DNA from: Thermocoleostomius sinensis A174
GTDB lineage: Bacteria > Cyanobacteriota > Cyanobacteriia > Elainellales > Elainellaceae
DNA: 64,000 nucleotides
Direction of reading: 5' to 3'
NCBI RefSeq assembly: GCF_026802175.1
Contig: NZ_CP113797.1
Location: forward strand, 4,379,026 to 4,443,025
Below, one piece after another: positions 8,481 to 19,200 of the stretch. Under the pieces are notes generated by a model. It saw only the letters and a list, made by a program, of their open reading frames with translations. It had not been told where the DNA came from and searched no databases. Numbering within the stretch: position 1 is the first letter of the stretch; every line of letters starts with the position of its first letter. The position numbers and the translations under genes were made by a program.

Positions 8481-8840
8481 ATGGAACAGACCATACATCA
8501 AGCTCAGGATGGCAAAACCGTAATCGTTCTTACTCCTACAGGGCGACTGGACATTACAACCGCGTGGCAATTTCGCCTAAAACTACAGGACTGTATTTCC
8601 AAAATAAGCCCTCACGTTGTTGTGAATTTGGGGCAGGTTAATTTTATCGATAGCTCTGGGTTAACCTCGTTGGTTGCAGGCATGCGCGATGCCGACAAAG
8701 TTAGCGGCAGCTTTCGCATTTGTAATGTTCATCCCGAAGCTCGGTTAGTCTTTGAGGTCACCATGATGGACTCGGTGTTTGAAATTTTTGAAACCGAGGA
8801 TGAAGCCTTGGAGGGAGTGCCTCGCGAAATCATGACCTGA
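8481..8840 (+). CDS. STAS domain anti-sigma factor antagonist-like protein
   Basis: A single STAS domain covers the 119 residues. The phosphoacceptor loop reads NFIDSSGLTSLV near residues 53-65, so the conserved serine of SpoIIAA-type antagonists is present. The start GRLDITTAWQFR is also typical. Such proteins bind a kinase/anti-sigma partner or a response-regulator phosphatase and are switched by serine phosphorylation. No partner kinase or phosphatase is adjacent. A GGGGAGG ribosome-binding site lies about a dozen bases before the ATG. The next gene on this strand is 180 bp away and probably separate. Confidence 0.85.
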   Translation: MEQTIHQAQDGKTVIVLTPTGRLDITTAWQFRLKLQDCISKISPHVVVNLGQVNFIDSSGLTSLVAGMRDADKVSGSFRICNVHPEARLVFEVTMMDSVFEIFETEDEALEGVPREIMT

Positions 8841-9022
8841 TCTCTAAACCTATGCTAGTTGAAAGAGATAGGAAAGGACTAACTTGTTGAAACGGCTAAC
8901 GAAATTTAGATAGCTCCTTACTTGGCTTCTTGCGTGGCTGATACTGTAACAGCCTCCGCTCCAGTAACTTTAATTTCTACAGAATTATTTTCCACACTCA
9001 AGCCGTGATTTGTTCTAATCTA

Positions 9023-9736
9023 ATGCAACGATCGCCACGCTACAAACTCCTGCTAGTGATGCTTATTTTGGCGATTGCGGTCGCCAAGGTGATTCCTAAC
9101 TATGGCAGCGGAAATTGGACATGGAGCCACCGTCCTGCATTAGAACCCATTCAAACCCTCAAAATTATTCAGCAACAAGGATTAGCGATACCAGGCTGGC
9201 AGACGTTGGAACAACAGGTTGGGGAAGTGGGTGGGCACAAGTGGTCGATGCAAACCCTGACCCCTGATGCTGCAAACAAGACACCACAGCCCTTCATGCT
9301 CTTGATGTTGCGACCCCAAACCTGGCACCGCGATTTACCACAGGTAGATTGGATGGACATCCACGGTGCACGCGGTTGGACAGAAGATTCTCAAAGACGC
9401 CTAACCTTCACAGTGACAGCAATCAACGATCGATCCTTCCAACCGCCGATTCGAGTCAACGCCCGGTTTTTTCGAGGCTGGGATCGAGAGCGCACCTATG
9501 CAGTGCTCCAATGGTATGCCTGGCCAACCGGAGGCAATGCATCTCCCAGTCATTGGTTTTGGGTCGATCAAGCGTCACAGTGGCACAATCGCCAGCGTAC
9601 TCCTTGGGTTGCCGTTAGCCTATTGATTCCAATGCAACCGTTGGGCAACCTTGAAAGCACCCAATCACAAGCGATCTCGTTGGGGCAACTTGTACAAGCT
9701 ACCCTCACGCAAGCCCTTCTCTCTCACTCCTTGTAA
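9023..9736 (+). CDS. Cyanoexosortase system-associated protein
   Basis: I take ATG 9023 (237 residues); an in-frame GTG at 9005 is also possible. A membrane anchor or signal (LLLVMLILAIAVAKVI) is followed by an exported domain with AIPGWQTLEQ, HKWSMQTL, FMLLMLRPQ and VDWMDIHG...RGWTEDS. This pattern belongs to the small exported proteins that accompany cyanoexosortases; the role is thought to be in the exosortase-linked envelope pathway but is not defined. A cyanoexosortase B gene occurs about 20 kb downstream, so a B-type partner is more likely than A. It lies 15 bp upstream of the OPX gene, so they are probably co-transcribed. Confidence 0.65.
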   Translation: MQRSPRYKLLLVMLILAIAVAKVIPNYGSGNWTWSHRPALEPIQTLKIIQQQGLAIPGWQTLEQQVGEVGGHKWSMQTLTPDAANKTPQPFMLLMLRPQTWHRDLPQVDWMDIHGARGWTEDSQRRLTFTVTAINDRSFQPPIRVNARFFRGWDRERTYAVLQWYAWPTGGNASPSHWFWVDQASQWHNRQRTPWVAVSLLIPMQPLGNLESTQSQAISLGQLVQATLTQALLSHSL

Positions 9737-9751
9737 CTCCTACTCTTCCTC

Positions 9752-10990
9752 ATGTTCCCCCCGTATCAACGCTACTCTCGGTTCTGGAGCCTATTCCTGG
9801 CGCACCTCTATGTCACTTGGTCTAGCTTGCCGCTTGCCTTGGGGCTGTGGTTAATGCAGGGAGCCGCGTTTTCGCCAACCTTCGGGCAACCTTTGGTGCC
9901 TGCACCGCCATCAACTCGCCAGCTTTTAGAAGAAGCTAGAGAACGACTGCTCGATCGCGAGGGGGCACCGCCTCATGAAGGAAACTCAAGCGAATCCCAG
10001 CATCAGCAGTCCGCAACAGAGTTCGATCGCTATCGTTTAGGACCGGGCGACTCAATTTTTGTCAACGTGCTACGATTTGCCGATTTATCCTTCCAAGGAA
10101 CACTGGATTTGTCGGGAAATGTGCTGGTGCCACTGGTCGGCACGATGAATTTTCAAGGAATGACCGTAGAGCAGGCGCGAGAACAAATTCGGGCGGCCCT
10201 CGATCGCTACATTGTGAATCCGCAGGTAGATGTCATCTTAATTGCGCAGCGACCTGTGCAAGTCACGCTCTTGGGTGAAGTCGTGCGTCCAGGCTTGTAT
10301 CCATTACCGGCTCCTCAGCTTTCAACAGCCATCATTGCGGCTGGAGGATCTACAGGATTTGCCGATTTGCGCACAGTCCGCATCCGTCGATCGCTGCCCA
10401 ACGGGTCTACCGTGGAACAGGATTTTGATTTATTTACCCCGCTGCAAACGGCTACCGAAATTCCGGATGTGCAGCTAGCGGATGGCGATATTATCATTGT
10501 GCCGACCCTGACGGCGGAAGATCGCCAAACTTACGATCGCACCTTAGTAGCACGGTCAACGCTGGCTCAGCCCCAAATCAATGTGCGCTATTTGAACTAT
10601 GCAGCCGGAAAAGGAGGGGTCATTAGCAATTTGGTCTTGCCCAACGGCAGCAGTTTTGTAGATGCGATTGCGGCCATTTCACCTGGTTTAGATGCTGCTG
10701 ATATGCACAACATTGCCCTGATTCGCTTTGATCTACAGCAAGGGCAAGCCGTGGCACAAGAACTCGATGGCAAAGACGCTTTTATGGGTGACACGTCACA
10801 GAACCCTATGTTGGAAAACAATGATGTCATTGTAATCGGGCGCAACTTTGTAGCGCGGCTGACGTATTTTCTCAACACCTTCACGCAACCATTTCGCGAT
10901 GTTTTAGGCTTTCTGCTGTTCTTTGATTCGTTAACCACCACAGCAACCAACTTATTTAGACCCGCAGGTGGTTCAAGAGAGTCTGAATAA
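9752..10990 (+). CDS. Polysaccharide export outer-membrane protein (Wza-like OPX, SLBB domains)
   Basis: After a hydrophobic N-terminus the Poly_export domain begins near residue 94 (YRLGPGDSIFVNVLRFADLS) and continues to NPQVDVILIAQRPVQVTLLGEVVRPGLYPL. A first SLBB domain follows (TAIIAAGGSTGFADL...), and a second, more diverged one lies around residues 300-350 (FVDAIAAISPGLD). The protein would form the outer-membrane channel for capsule or exopolysaccharide. The length of 412 is within the cyanobacterial OPX range. A Cys lipobox is not evident, so outer-membrane anchoring may rely on the C-terminal amphipathic part. The co-polymerase gene follows 129 bp downstream. Confidence 0.9.
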   Translation: MFPPYQRYSRFWSLFLAHLYVTWSSLPLALGLWLMQGAAFSPTFGQPLVPAPPSTRQLLEEARERLLDREGAPPHEGNSSESQHQQSATEFDRYRLGPGDSIFVNVLRFADLSFQGTLDLSGNVLVPLVGTMNFQGMTVEQAREQIRAALDRYIVNPQVDVILIAQRPVQVTLLGEVVRPGLYPLPAPQLSTAIIAAGGSTGFADLRTVRIRRSLPNGSTVEQDFDLFTPLQTATEIPDVQLADGDIIIVPTLTAEDRQTYDRTLVARSTLAQPQINVRYLNYAAGKGGVISNLVLPNGSSFVDAIAAISPGLDAADMHNIALIRFDLQQGQAVAQELDGKDAFMGDTSQNPMLENNDVIVIGRNFVARLTYFLNTFTQPFRDVLGFLLFFDSLTTTATNLFRPAGGSRESE

Positions 10991-11119
10991 CCACAGACAT
11001 GGGCATGGCAGGAAAACAGGCGATCGATCGCTCACTGCTGCTGGGTAACTTAACTATGAGTCAGCACGATGAGTCGGCGAAGCCCCACTTGACGAATTCC
11101 TCTCTTTTCCTTTCCGCCT

Positions 11120-13351
11120 ATGGTTCCACCGATTGTTAAACGCTACTTGATTGCCCTCGATCGCCACAAATGGGTTGGATTAGCTAGCTTGATTGGCGTA
11201 ACCGGAATTTCCGGCATCATGGCACTTCTGCAACCGCCTCCCTCTGTCACCTTTGTTGCCCAAGGCATTTTGGCGTACAGCGCTCCACCGGAAACGTTTT
11301 CTGCTACTGGAAACGCCATTCAGCAACAGGCTCAGGCGGTGACGAAGGAAGCATTGCTATCGGATGCGGTGTTAGAGAATGCATCACAACAACTGGCAGT
11401 GCAGGAAATCGATCGATCGCCTAAAGTTCTGCAACAGCGCTCGAAAGTGGTGACGAATAATCCGGGAACCGGAGAAGCAGGGGCGGGAGCGGCTCTATTG
11501 CGCGTGTCGGTTGCCTATTCAGACAGCAATGAAGAAGTCGCTAAGGCAGTGGTCAAGGCGTTGATGGAAGCTATGATTGAACAAAGCCGTCAGTTCAATA
11601 GCCAGCAACTTGATCGCATTTTGGCTAACCTCAACCAACTCTTGCCCAAAGTTTCGCAAGAACTGGAAGTGGCAGAACGTCAGCTAGAAGAATTTATCCG
11701 CTTGGAAGGAACGGCTTTACAAGCGGCACGCAGTGGAGCTTTAGTGAATTCAATTACTGCCAGTCAGCAACAGCAGCGAGAGCTACGCCTGAACCTAGCC
11801 GGGATTGATGCCCAACTCAGTAGTTTGCAAAATCGACTGGGATTGACCCCCGATCAAGCCTATGCCTTTTCTGCTTTGAGCGCTGATCCAATTATTGCTG
11901 ACCTGCGATCGCAAATTTACCAAGCCGAAGCGCAACAAGATTTACTCCGCAAAACCTTGCGCCCCGATCATCCTGCAATGGTGGAGTTGCAAAATCAACT
12001 GGATACCTTCGAGCAGTTACTCCAAGCGCGGGTTACAGAAGTGATAGGCAGTGGACAAGCGGCCCCCTTGGTTGCCTTCGATGTTATTCGTCAGGCCAGC
12101 AGTCTTGACCCGGCACGGCAACAATTAGCCGCAACGCTAGTCAGTTTGCAAACGCAGCGTGATTCCTTGCGCGAACAATTAATGAATATTGTGCGATCAG
12201 AACAGGAATTACGCCAAGAATATGCCAGAATTCCGGATCAGCAATTGGAACAACAGCGATTACAACAGCAGGTGTCGCTGAAGCGATCATTTTATGACCA
12301 AATTCAAGCACGTTTAGCCGATGTGCGATTGGCTCAAGAAGAAACAGTGGGTAGTTTAGTTGTTGCGCAATCCCCGCAGGTCGAAGCTCAGCCCTCGACC
12401 GGACCCAATAGTCTGGTGATTCTGCTGATTGGTGGTTTCATGGGGCTAGGGGTCAGTGGTGGCTTGATATTTCTGTTGGGGTCACTTGACTCAACACTGC
12501 ATACCCTAGAAGATGTGCAATCTACTCTGCGTCAGCAAGATGTGCCAATCCTGGGATTGTTGCCCCTGTTGCCCGAAGCGGGTTCTGATGACATTGCTCC
12601 GCCCTTACTGCCCGTTATTGAAGCGGTCAATTCACCCTATATTGATGCTTATGAACGACTGCGCGGCAACTTACAACGCGCCAGTGGTGGCAGACTGTTG
12701 AAATTGCTTATTGTCACTAGCACGATCGCCGCTGAAGGCAAATCAACCGTGGCATACAATTTGGCCATTGCTTCGGCTAGAGCAGGCAAACGCACCTTAC
12801 TAATTGAAAGTAACTTACGATCGGCCTCGCAATCTGCATCACTGCATGTAAGCCTCGATCCAGGCAGGATGCTGGAACCTTTGCGCTACTACGGCAATTT
12901 GATTGACTGTGTGCAATTATCGCCGATCGAAAACCTGTACCTTGTGCCTAGTGTTGGGCCGCAGCAACACGCGGCGGCCATTATTGACTCCAGCGAAATG
13001 CGGCGATTATTGGACGATGGGCGCGGACGATTTGATCTAGTCATTCTAGATACACCAGCCCTGAGCCGTTATAACGATGCGCTGCTATTAGAACCCCAAA
13101 CCGATGGGCTGCTACTGGTAACGCGGCCGGGCTATAGCGAGGAAACCGTGCTCAATGAAGCCATGCAGGAATTGATTGATTCTGAGCAGATTAAGTTTAT
13201 TGGTGCGGTGATCAATGGCATAGATGGACTGATGCAACCATTGCCGCTGGAACAGCATCTAGAACCCTATGAGGTTGACCATCATAGCGATACGAACTGC
13301 CACCATAGAGAGAGTGAACTCATCTCGAAAAGATTGATGAATTTTGGTTAG
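11120..13351 (+). CDS. Wzc-like polysaccharide co-polymerase with degenerate BY-kinase domain
   Basis: The 743-residue protein has a Wzz-type periplasmic part between two membrane segments (residues about 18-35 and 430-455), with long coiled-coil helices and the family motif LRPDHPAMVELQNQL. The cytoplasmic domain has Walker A AAEGKSTVAYNLA and Walker B FDLVILDTPAL. However, Walker A', normally hydrophobic-DxDxR, reads LLIESNLRS, so both aspartates are changed. The last 40 residues contain a single tyrosine rather than a tyrosine cluster. It should still act with the OPX protein in chain-length control and export; kinase activity is doubtful. It is the last gene of this cluster. Confidence 0.85.
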   Translation: MVPPIVKRYLIALDRHKWVGLASLIGVTGISGIMALLQPPPSVTFVAQGILAYSAPPETFSATGNAIQQQAQAVTKEALLSDAVLENASQQLAVQEIDRSPKVLQQRSKVVTNNPGTGEAGAGAALLRVSVAYSDSNEEVAKAVVKALMEAMIEQSRQFNSQQLDRILANLNQLLPKVSQELEVAERQLEEFIRLEGTALQAARSGALVNSITASQQQQRELRLNLAGIDAQLSSLQNRLGLTPDQAYAFSALSADPIIADLRSQIYQAEAQQDLLRKTLRPDHPAMVELQNQLDTFEQLLQARVTEVIGSGQAAPLVAFDVIRQASSLDPARQQLAATLVSLQTQRDSLREQLMNIVRSEQELRQEYARIPDQQLEQQRLQQQVSLKRSFYDQIQARLADVRLAQEETVGSLVVAQSPQVEAQPSTGPNSLVILLIGGFMGLGVSGGLIFLLGSLDSTLHTLEDVQSTLRQQDVPILGLLPLLPEAGSDDIAPPLLPVIEAVNSPYIDAYERLRGNLQRASGGRLLKLLIVTSTIAAEGKSTVAYNLAIASARAGKRTLLIESNLRSASQSASLHVSLDPGRMLEPLRYYGNLIDCVQLSPIENLYLVPSVGPQQHAAAIIDSSEMRRLLDDGRGRFDLVILDTPALSRYNDALLLEPQTDGLLLVTRPGYSEETVLNEAMQELIDSEQIKFIGAVINGIDGLMQPLPLEQHLEPYEVDHHSDTNCHHRESELISKRLMNFG

Positions 13352-13474
13352 TACTCAGTTGGTATGGTCATATTAGAATGGTGCAAGCTATTAAAGTACG
13401 GTCAACTCATCAAAGATTAAGTTTCTGAAATTAGGATTCCGCATAACTTTAGAAAAGTCGCACATGGCGTTAGC

Positions 13475-15049
13475 CTACTTCATTTCGATCGATTGCACTA
13501 AGGCAATTTCTTGTTGATCAAAGGCAAACTTTAACCTGCCGCGTAGCAATCGCTGAATGTTCAAATGCTTACCTGGTTTTACTTTAGTTAGAGTGCGAAG
13601 AACTAAATTTTCCTCACCAAAATTTTCTAATCCATCAACATAGGTTGGCTCTAAAACATCTAGTGACTCAAGCTTTAGTTGTTGTCCCACCTCTTCAATA
13701 ATTTGATAAACCCGATCGAGATTAATGTGATGGGGAACGGGAACTTCTACTTTTGCATAGATATATTGCTTGGAGTAGTTTACCACAGATCCCACTTCGC
13801 CGTTGCGGATAATTTGCAATTGCCCATCGGGGTGACGAATGTGTGTTGTTCGTAGCTCGATCGCTTCAACAACTCCTTCGACAGTTCTCTCCTCTATTCG
13901 TCCTGTTTCAATATAATCTCCTACCAAGTAATAGTTTTCAAACAGGATAAAAAAACCTGAAACAATATCATTAATTAGATTTTGTGCGCCAAATCCGATT
14001 GCCAATCCTAAAATTCCTGCTCCTGCTAAGATTGGAGTTGGATCAATTTGTATAAGTTTTAACACAGCAAGGACGGCTGTGAAATAAACTGTATATTTCA
14101 AAAAACTTTTAAACAATGGAATAATTGTTAGTCGTCGCTTTCGTTGTAAATCACTCAGGTTCTCTGTCTGTAAAACTAAATCCTCTAAAATGATATTTCC
14201 AAACTCAACTACAACACCACTTAGAAAATAAATAGCGATAATTTGAACGATTTCATCTGCATAAGCAACAATCCAAGCGATGAATTCAATATCTTGAACA
14301 ACTAGTGTTGCAATGCCCACGTACAGAACATATTCCAAACATTTTTTGAGGGCAGGAACAAGATGGCGGAACCGTTCGTAATAGCGCAGTATATTATCTA
14401 GGTTAGAGAATTGTGCACTCAAAGCATCTAGGGTATCAATCAAGGCAGAAATCACTTTAACAACTAACCGCCCTACAGAGATAGCCAAGTATGCCTTCAA
14501 AATTACCCATAGGTATCTAGAAATAATGCTAGGTAGTTGCAGGAATTGAGCACAAAGAAGAATCGCAAATAGCCAAGCGCTATTCGTCAGGGCCTTTTTC
14601 AAAGCAGAAAAGAATGCAGCAATGCTGTCATCGTTTGCCTTAATCCGATCGTAGTTTTTGGCAAATTCACATGCCCAATCTAACAACCTATGCAAATAGG
14701 GAATGCTCAGTTTAACCAGCAACAGCAATAGCAAGCATTTGGTGATAGCAACGGCTAGTCCAGTCCATACAGTGGTTGGAATGCTTTGGAGCAAACCAAG
14801 CTGATAGTCCAAAACACTCTTGCCCTGATAAATTAGCGCACCATTAACAGCAACGACTAGAAGGCATAACCCAATACATGTAACGAGTAAAATCAGTCCT
14901 GCATTTTGGCGTAGAGCGGCTAGTTGAGCAGACTTATTGGGCAACACTTTAGTTGCTATGGTGGTTGTTGCAATGCCAATTAGCCAATTCAACACCGAGA
15001 AGGTGAGAATGAGAGTCGCAACCTCAGCAAGCGTTAGGAGAATATCCAC
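13475..15049 (-). CDS. MscS family mechanosensitive ion channel
   Basis: The 524-residue protein has an extended N-terminal membrane region with about six hydrophobic segments. The conserved MscS core starts near residue 340: the pore helix GAGILGLAIGFGAQNLINDI with its Gly/Ala pattern, then FFILFENYYLVGDYIE and the beta domain VEGVVEAIELRTTHIRHPDG. The cytoplasmic domain ends around residue 520. Such channels release solutes on hypo-osmotic shock; long cyanobacterial forms may have other gating. It lies convergent to the co-polymerase gene and 133 bp downstream of the DUF4359 gene on the same strand. Confidence 0.92.
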   Translation of the reverse strand: MDILLTLAEVATLILTFSVLNWLIGIATTTIATKVLPNKSAQLAALRQNAGLILLVTCIGLCLLVVAVNGALIYQGKSVLDYQLGLLQSIPTTVWTGLAVAITKCLLLLLLVKLSIPYLHRLLDWACEFAKNYDRIKANDDSIAAFFSALKKALTNSAWLFAILLCAQFLQLPSIISRYLWVILKAYLAISVGRLVVKVISALIDTLDALSAQFSNLDNILRYYERFRHLVPALKKCLEYVLYVGIATLVVQDIEFIAWIVAYADEIVQIIAIYFLSGVVVEFGNIILEDLVLQTENLSDLQRKRRLTIIPLFKSFLKYTVYFTAVLAVLKLIQIDPTPILAGAGILGLAIGFGAQNLINDIVSGFFILFENYYLVGDYIETGRIEERTVEGVVEAIELRTTHIRHPDGQLQIIRNGEVGSVVNYSKQYIYAKVEVPVPHHINLDRVYQIIEEVGQQLKLESLDVLEPTYVDGLENFGEENLVLRTLTKVKPGKHLNIQRLLRGRLKFAFDQQEIALVQSIEMK

Positions 15050-15182
15050 GATCGTTTAAACAGCATATTGTGAACCTTAGAGGTGAGAATCATATCGCAC
15101 GACGGTGCCAACTGTTGGTTCTTGCCGAAACAGTCGAGGCAAATTATGCCCTCTTGACTGTTAAACTTGCTAGCTGAACGTC

Positions 15183-15548
15183 CTAACTACTCAAGTTAAT
15201 TTCGCCAGCTTCTGCATCCCGTGGTAGTGAAGACTCTAATTCAATGAAATGACCGCCTACCCCTAAACTGACATCCCGAACCAGAGGTGAATCAACTAGA
15301 TAGATGCTGAACAACCAGTAATTGCGACGGCGGACATACTGATCAACCACCCATTGTCCAGAGGGACGAGGCAGCGCCCGAATCGTAGTGCAAGCGGCTT
15401 GAACCGCTGGAGGGCGATCGGCTTGGCGGCAGGTTTTATAGACCACATAATCTCGATAATCTTTGCGCGTAGGATTAGTGAGAATCGCGATCGCCATTAG
15501 CCCAACTGTGACGATTCCAGCTTTGACTATCGTCCTAACCACAATCAT
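15183..15548 (-). CDS. DUF4359 family small exported or membrane-anchored protein
   Basis: The 121-residue protein begins with a hydrophobic segment (IVKAGIVTVGLMAIAILTNPT). It is followed by YRDYVVYKTCR, two further Cys-containing turns and RRRNYWLFSIYLVDSPLVRDVSLGVGG-type sequence. The 'LTNP...Y' start and 'NYWLFSIY' core match the cyanobacterial DUF4359 family, whose function is unknown. A periplasmic or lumenal location is likely. The two Cys residues around positions 40 and 53 could form a disulphide. Confidence 0.65.
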   Translation of the reverse strand: MIVVRTIVKAGIVTVGLMAIAILTNPTRKDYRDYVVYKTCRQADRPPAVQAACTTIRALPRPSGQWVVDQYVRRRNYWLFSIYLVDSPLVRDVSLGVGGHFIELESSLPRDAEAGEINLSS

Positions 15549-16210
15549 GCTCCTTGCTTTGAGTAGCCGATAAATCTGAATCGATTCGGTAGCGGAGTTA
15601 GTTGGATGGTAAGCAGATCTTTCCCTAAATTGGGTTTCTTAAACGGGAAGTTCTGGCTATTCCTGGTGTTTTCAACCTAGACATTGACTTCTTTCGATCA
15701 AAAAATAAAGAATTTGCGAAGATTGCGGCAGGATTTGCTCCTGTTGCAGATAGAGGTGTACGATGATAGCCTGTGGTCTATTCTGATGATGTAGATATCT
15801 AGCTGGGTCGTTTTTTCAGTTCTCACCGATAGAAAAGCGGCATTACTCAGACAGGAGACATAGCCTCCTCAAAGCCACGTGTGCTTGTTCCAAACAATGC
15901 CGCCACCTAGGTCATTCCGTCTATCGCTAAACGGTAATTCAGATTTTACATAGTCAATCTCTAGCGCTGGCTTAGAATGGCGCAGGATTAAGCTACACTC
16001 GTGACCCAAAAACAACCAGAACTGAGATTCTCTAGGTATTAAGAAATACCGAAAATAGAGAAGTCTTCCTATTTTTGTGATTTAAGCTACAAAGTGCCTG
16101 GGACTCTCTGGTTGAAATAGATGACATAACTGTTGATCCTCATGCTCATCTGATGGAACTTAAAGAATTATTAAGTCCTGAGCAGTTTTTTAGGTTTTCG
16201 GGTGCTTTGC
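15549..16210. promoter_or_regulatory. Intergenic region with interrupted hairpin upstream of the large gene
   Basis: This 0.66-kb stretch has no supported gene. A two-part inverted repeat is present: TTCTCTA (16028-16034) with TAGAGAA (16056-16062), and inside it GGTATT (16035-16040) with AATACC (16045-16050), separated by a 5-base bulge. It lies about 150 bp before the large gene and could be a regulatory RNA hairpin or protein site. The rest is featureless to my eye. Confidence 0.4.
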
Positions 16211-19200
16211 ATGGAAAACGAGAAAGGTAAGCGGCGAACTGATAAGTTTAAAGAGCACGATGAATGCCGCACGCGAGAATTGTATGTCTATTTAGTTGGG
16301 ACGCTGGCTCGCGGCAATCGGGATGGTCGTAAGGAAATGGAAGAAGCATTTGGGGGACGCAACTTCTTCGAAAAACTTAGCGATGATAAACCCGGAACTA
16401 TTGCTACTGGTGAGTTGGCTCACCATCTAGCACAACTGAAACAGTTCTTTGAGAAAACTAGAAGAACCAAACCCAAGCCCAGTGACGTAGGCTCACCCAG
16501 AATATTGACTTCACAAGAAATTCAACTGGCGTTTCTGAAGTTGATTGAATTAACGCCCAATGAGCGAGAACAGCTTGGTTTAACTCATAGTGATGAACAA
16601 TTGCTGATGCAGCAGGCTTTGCTTCACATATGGGGAGAACAAGATCAACAAGATTATGAACAAATTTTACGGTTTTATAATGCTTCAATCGGACTATCAT
16701 TTGACAGCAATGAACCACTAAGAAGTTACACGGATGAAGACCTGCAAGAAACGGTTCAAGATATTGCATTAAAGCATTTAGGTTATGTTGAATCTAAACA
16801 GGGAGAAGCTAGGCAAAGCCACCATGCCGATCGCAATGCTACCATCCGAAAGATCATCGATGAGTATCGCTTAGTAAGTTTAGTAAAGAGTGAAATCAAC
16901 CGCATTATATTGAAAGTGGGGGTAGGCCAAATTCGTTTACCCAACATTCAAGGGCGACAGGACTATGGACGAAAATATCTACCACGTGAGTTCATCAAAC
17001 GATTAACTAAAACAGTAATTGATAATGAGCTATTGAATCAGGAATTTCCTGTTTTTATTAAAGCAGTAGCTATTCAAGAATGCGGGCCTTTCCCACTAAC
17101 TGTTTCTGTACAACATCACGATCAAGATGAAATATCTAACCAGAATGAACTGGGACTAGATCATGCATCTCTTAATGGAGATCTGTTGGAACTCGATCGA
17201 TATGAACTCGATCGCGAAGAAGAAGAAGACTATAACCATTGTGCTGACATTGCGACACAATATGCCTATCGAGTCACGATTGATTTTTATGTCCGTATTC
17301 GCCGCAATAGCCTCAGCAAAAAATTTCCAGAAGTTTATGAGGAATTAAAGCGCGACGATGAAGAACCCGATTTTGAACGCATCATTTTCTCTCTTACTAG
17401 TACCGGCATCGGTGGTTCTCTCTCTCACATCACTAAAGTAATCAATCACGCCGTTCTTAATGATATCAGCGTTGATCCACCTGCTAGAACGTCTAGACAA
17501 GCAAAAGGATGTGTGGTCAATCTGCGCAAAGACTATTTCACGATTGCCCATGATGTCTTAATTGAACATCACTTTCCCCGCAGCAATGTGTCCTCGCCAG
17601 TCTGGTCGCATAGCCTTGTCATGCTGTGTAAAAACGAAGTACTCGGCAAAGTGATGGATTCAAGCCGATGGGCAGGCAAACTGTTTCACTATACCGATAT
17701 GTCCTTTGGCGATCGGGTGGGATGGGGCGACTACTGCGGATTTGATGGCTTGCTATGTGGAGCAAATGCTGCCCTACAAGCTCGATTACGGGCAATTCGA
17801 TATACCGGTATTGGTGCACCTGATTATGTTCAAGCTCTCTACAACCGGATTGAACGTACCTATCTGCTGGAAACTGCACAATCTTACGTTACTTCGTATC
17901 CATTCTCGTCCTTTGCTCAGGAAAGCGCTTTACACATTACTTTTCTGCGAGATCTGAATCGCTCGCTCACTGATGACGATCCATATACGTTCTTCAAAGC
18001 TTATTTGAAAATGGCAGAGACGTTTCTTAATGAAGGTATTTATCGCGTTGCCTGGATATATTTAGAAAAAGTATCCAATGTTTTATCTAGAAGTACAGAC
18101 TGGCATGATTATTTTGGTAAAACAAAATCAAATGTCAGTTCTTTTAGGGTGTTTTCAGGTTCGCTGATTGTTAGTTATACGCTTTGCTTAGCACACTATT
18201 TCATGCTGGTAGACAGCAAAGCAGAAGCACAAGAAATCGCTGCCCATGGAGCCAGCCCGTTTTTGCCTTTTAAGATTGCTTGGGAACGAGAAGACCCTCT
18301 TACCTGGAATCGAGATGAAACACAACTACATCAAAGTTTGATTCGGCGATCGTGGCAAGCACTGGAAGCAGCCGAAAAACATCTATCCATTCGGCTAGCA
18401 AAATACTTTATTATCAACGAAGAATCACAAGGTACGTTTCATCCTCACTACAAACTACTGGCACAGATCTATTTTCTAAGAGCAAAACTGTTCATCTTTT
18501 TTCCAGGGGATGTTCCAGCTAATTCAGACTTCTATACCCCTCCAACCGACGATGTTAGCAGCATGCAAGACCGGGTTTCGAGCGCCAAAGAATCTGTGAT
18601 TCATGCCAATCGTCTTTACTTAATGGAAAAAGCTAGATTGTATGCTGCTAGTGATGGTGATAGTGAAAGCTACGCTTGTTATACAGCATGGCAGTGTTGG
18701 ATCTACCTAATGGCTGCTTTTGTGTCAGGAGGAGTTCCGATTAAAACAATTGGTAGTTTTCAACAAACCAAACTGTCACCCTCTGATTGTCGGCGTTGGG
18801 GGCGTCAACTCCGGGATGATGCACTGCTGGCGTATGCCGAAACAGGACGGCGCTGTTACCTAAAGATTAAAGAAAAAAGCGGAGTTTCAAGAACTCTATA
18901 CGAACAACGCCGGGTACGTTATGCAGAATATGGCGATGTACCAATTGAAGTAATTCCACCTTTACGGGAAACCTATAAAGAAGGCGGCTCACGGGTTGTT
19001 GGTCAAGGTGATAACAGATTGCTGGAATTGGATATGTCGGTTTTGGCGTTGGGAAGAGCACAGCTAGGAGCGAGCAGTCATCAGGATGCAGGCAGTGTTG
19101 TCTATTTGTTTGGGCCTAATGCTTGTTATCTATTTTTTGCCCGTGCTATGTATCGCTTGTGTAGTGATGATCTCTATGAGTTTAGTCCGTCCGATTGCTC

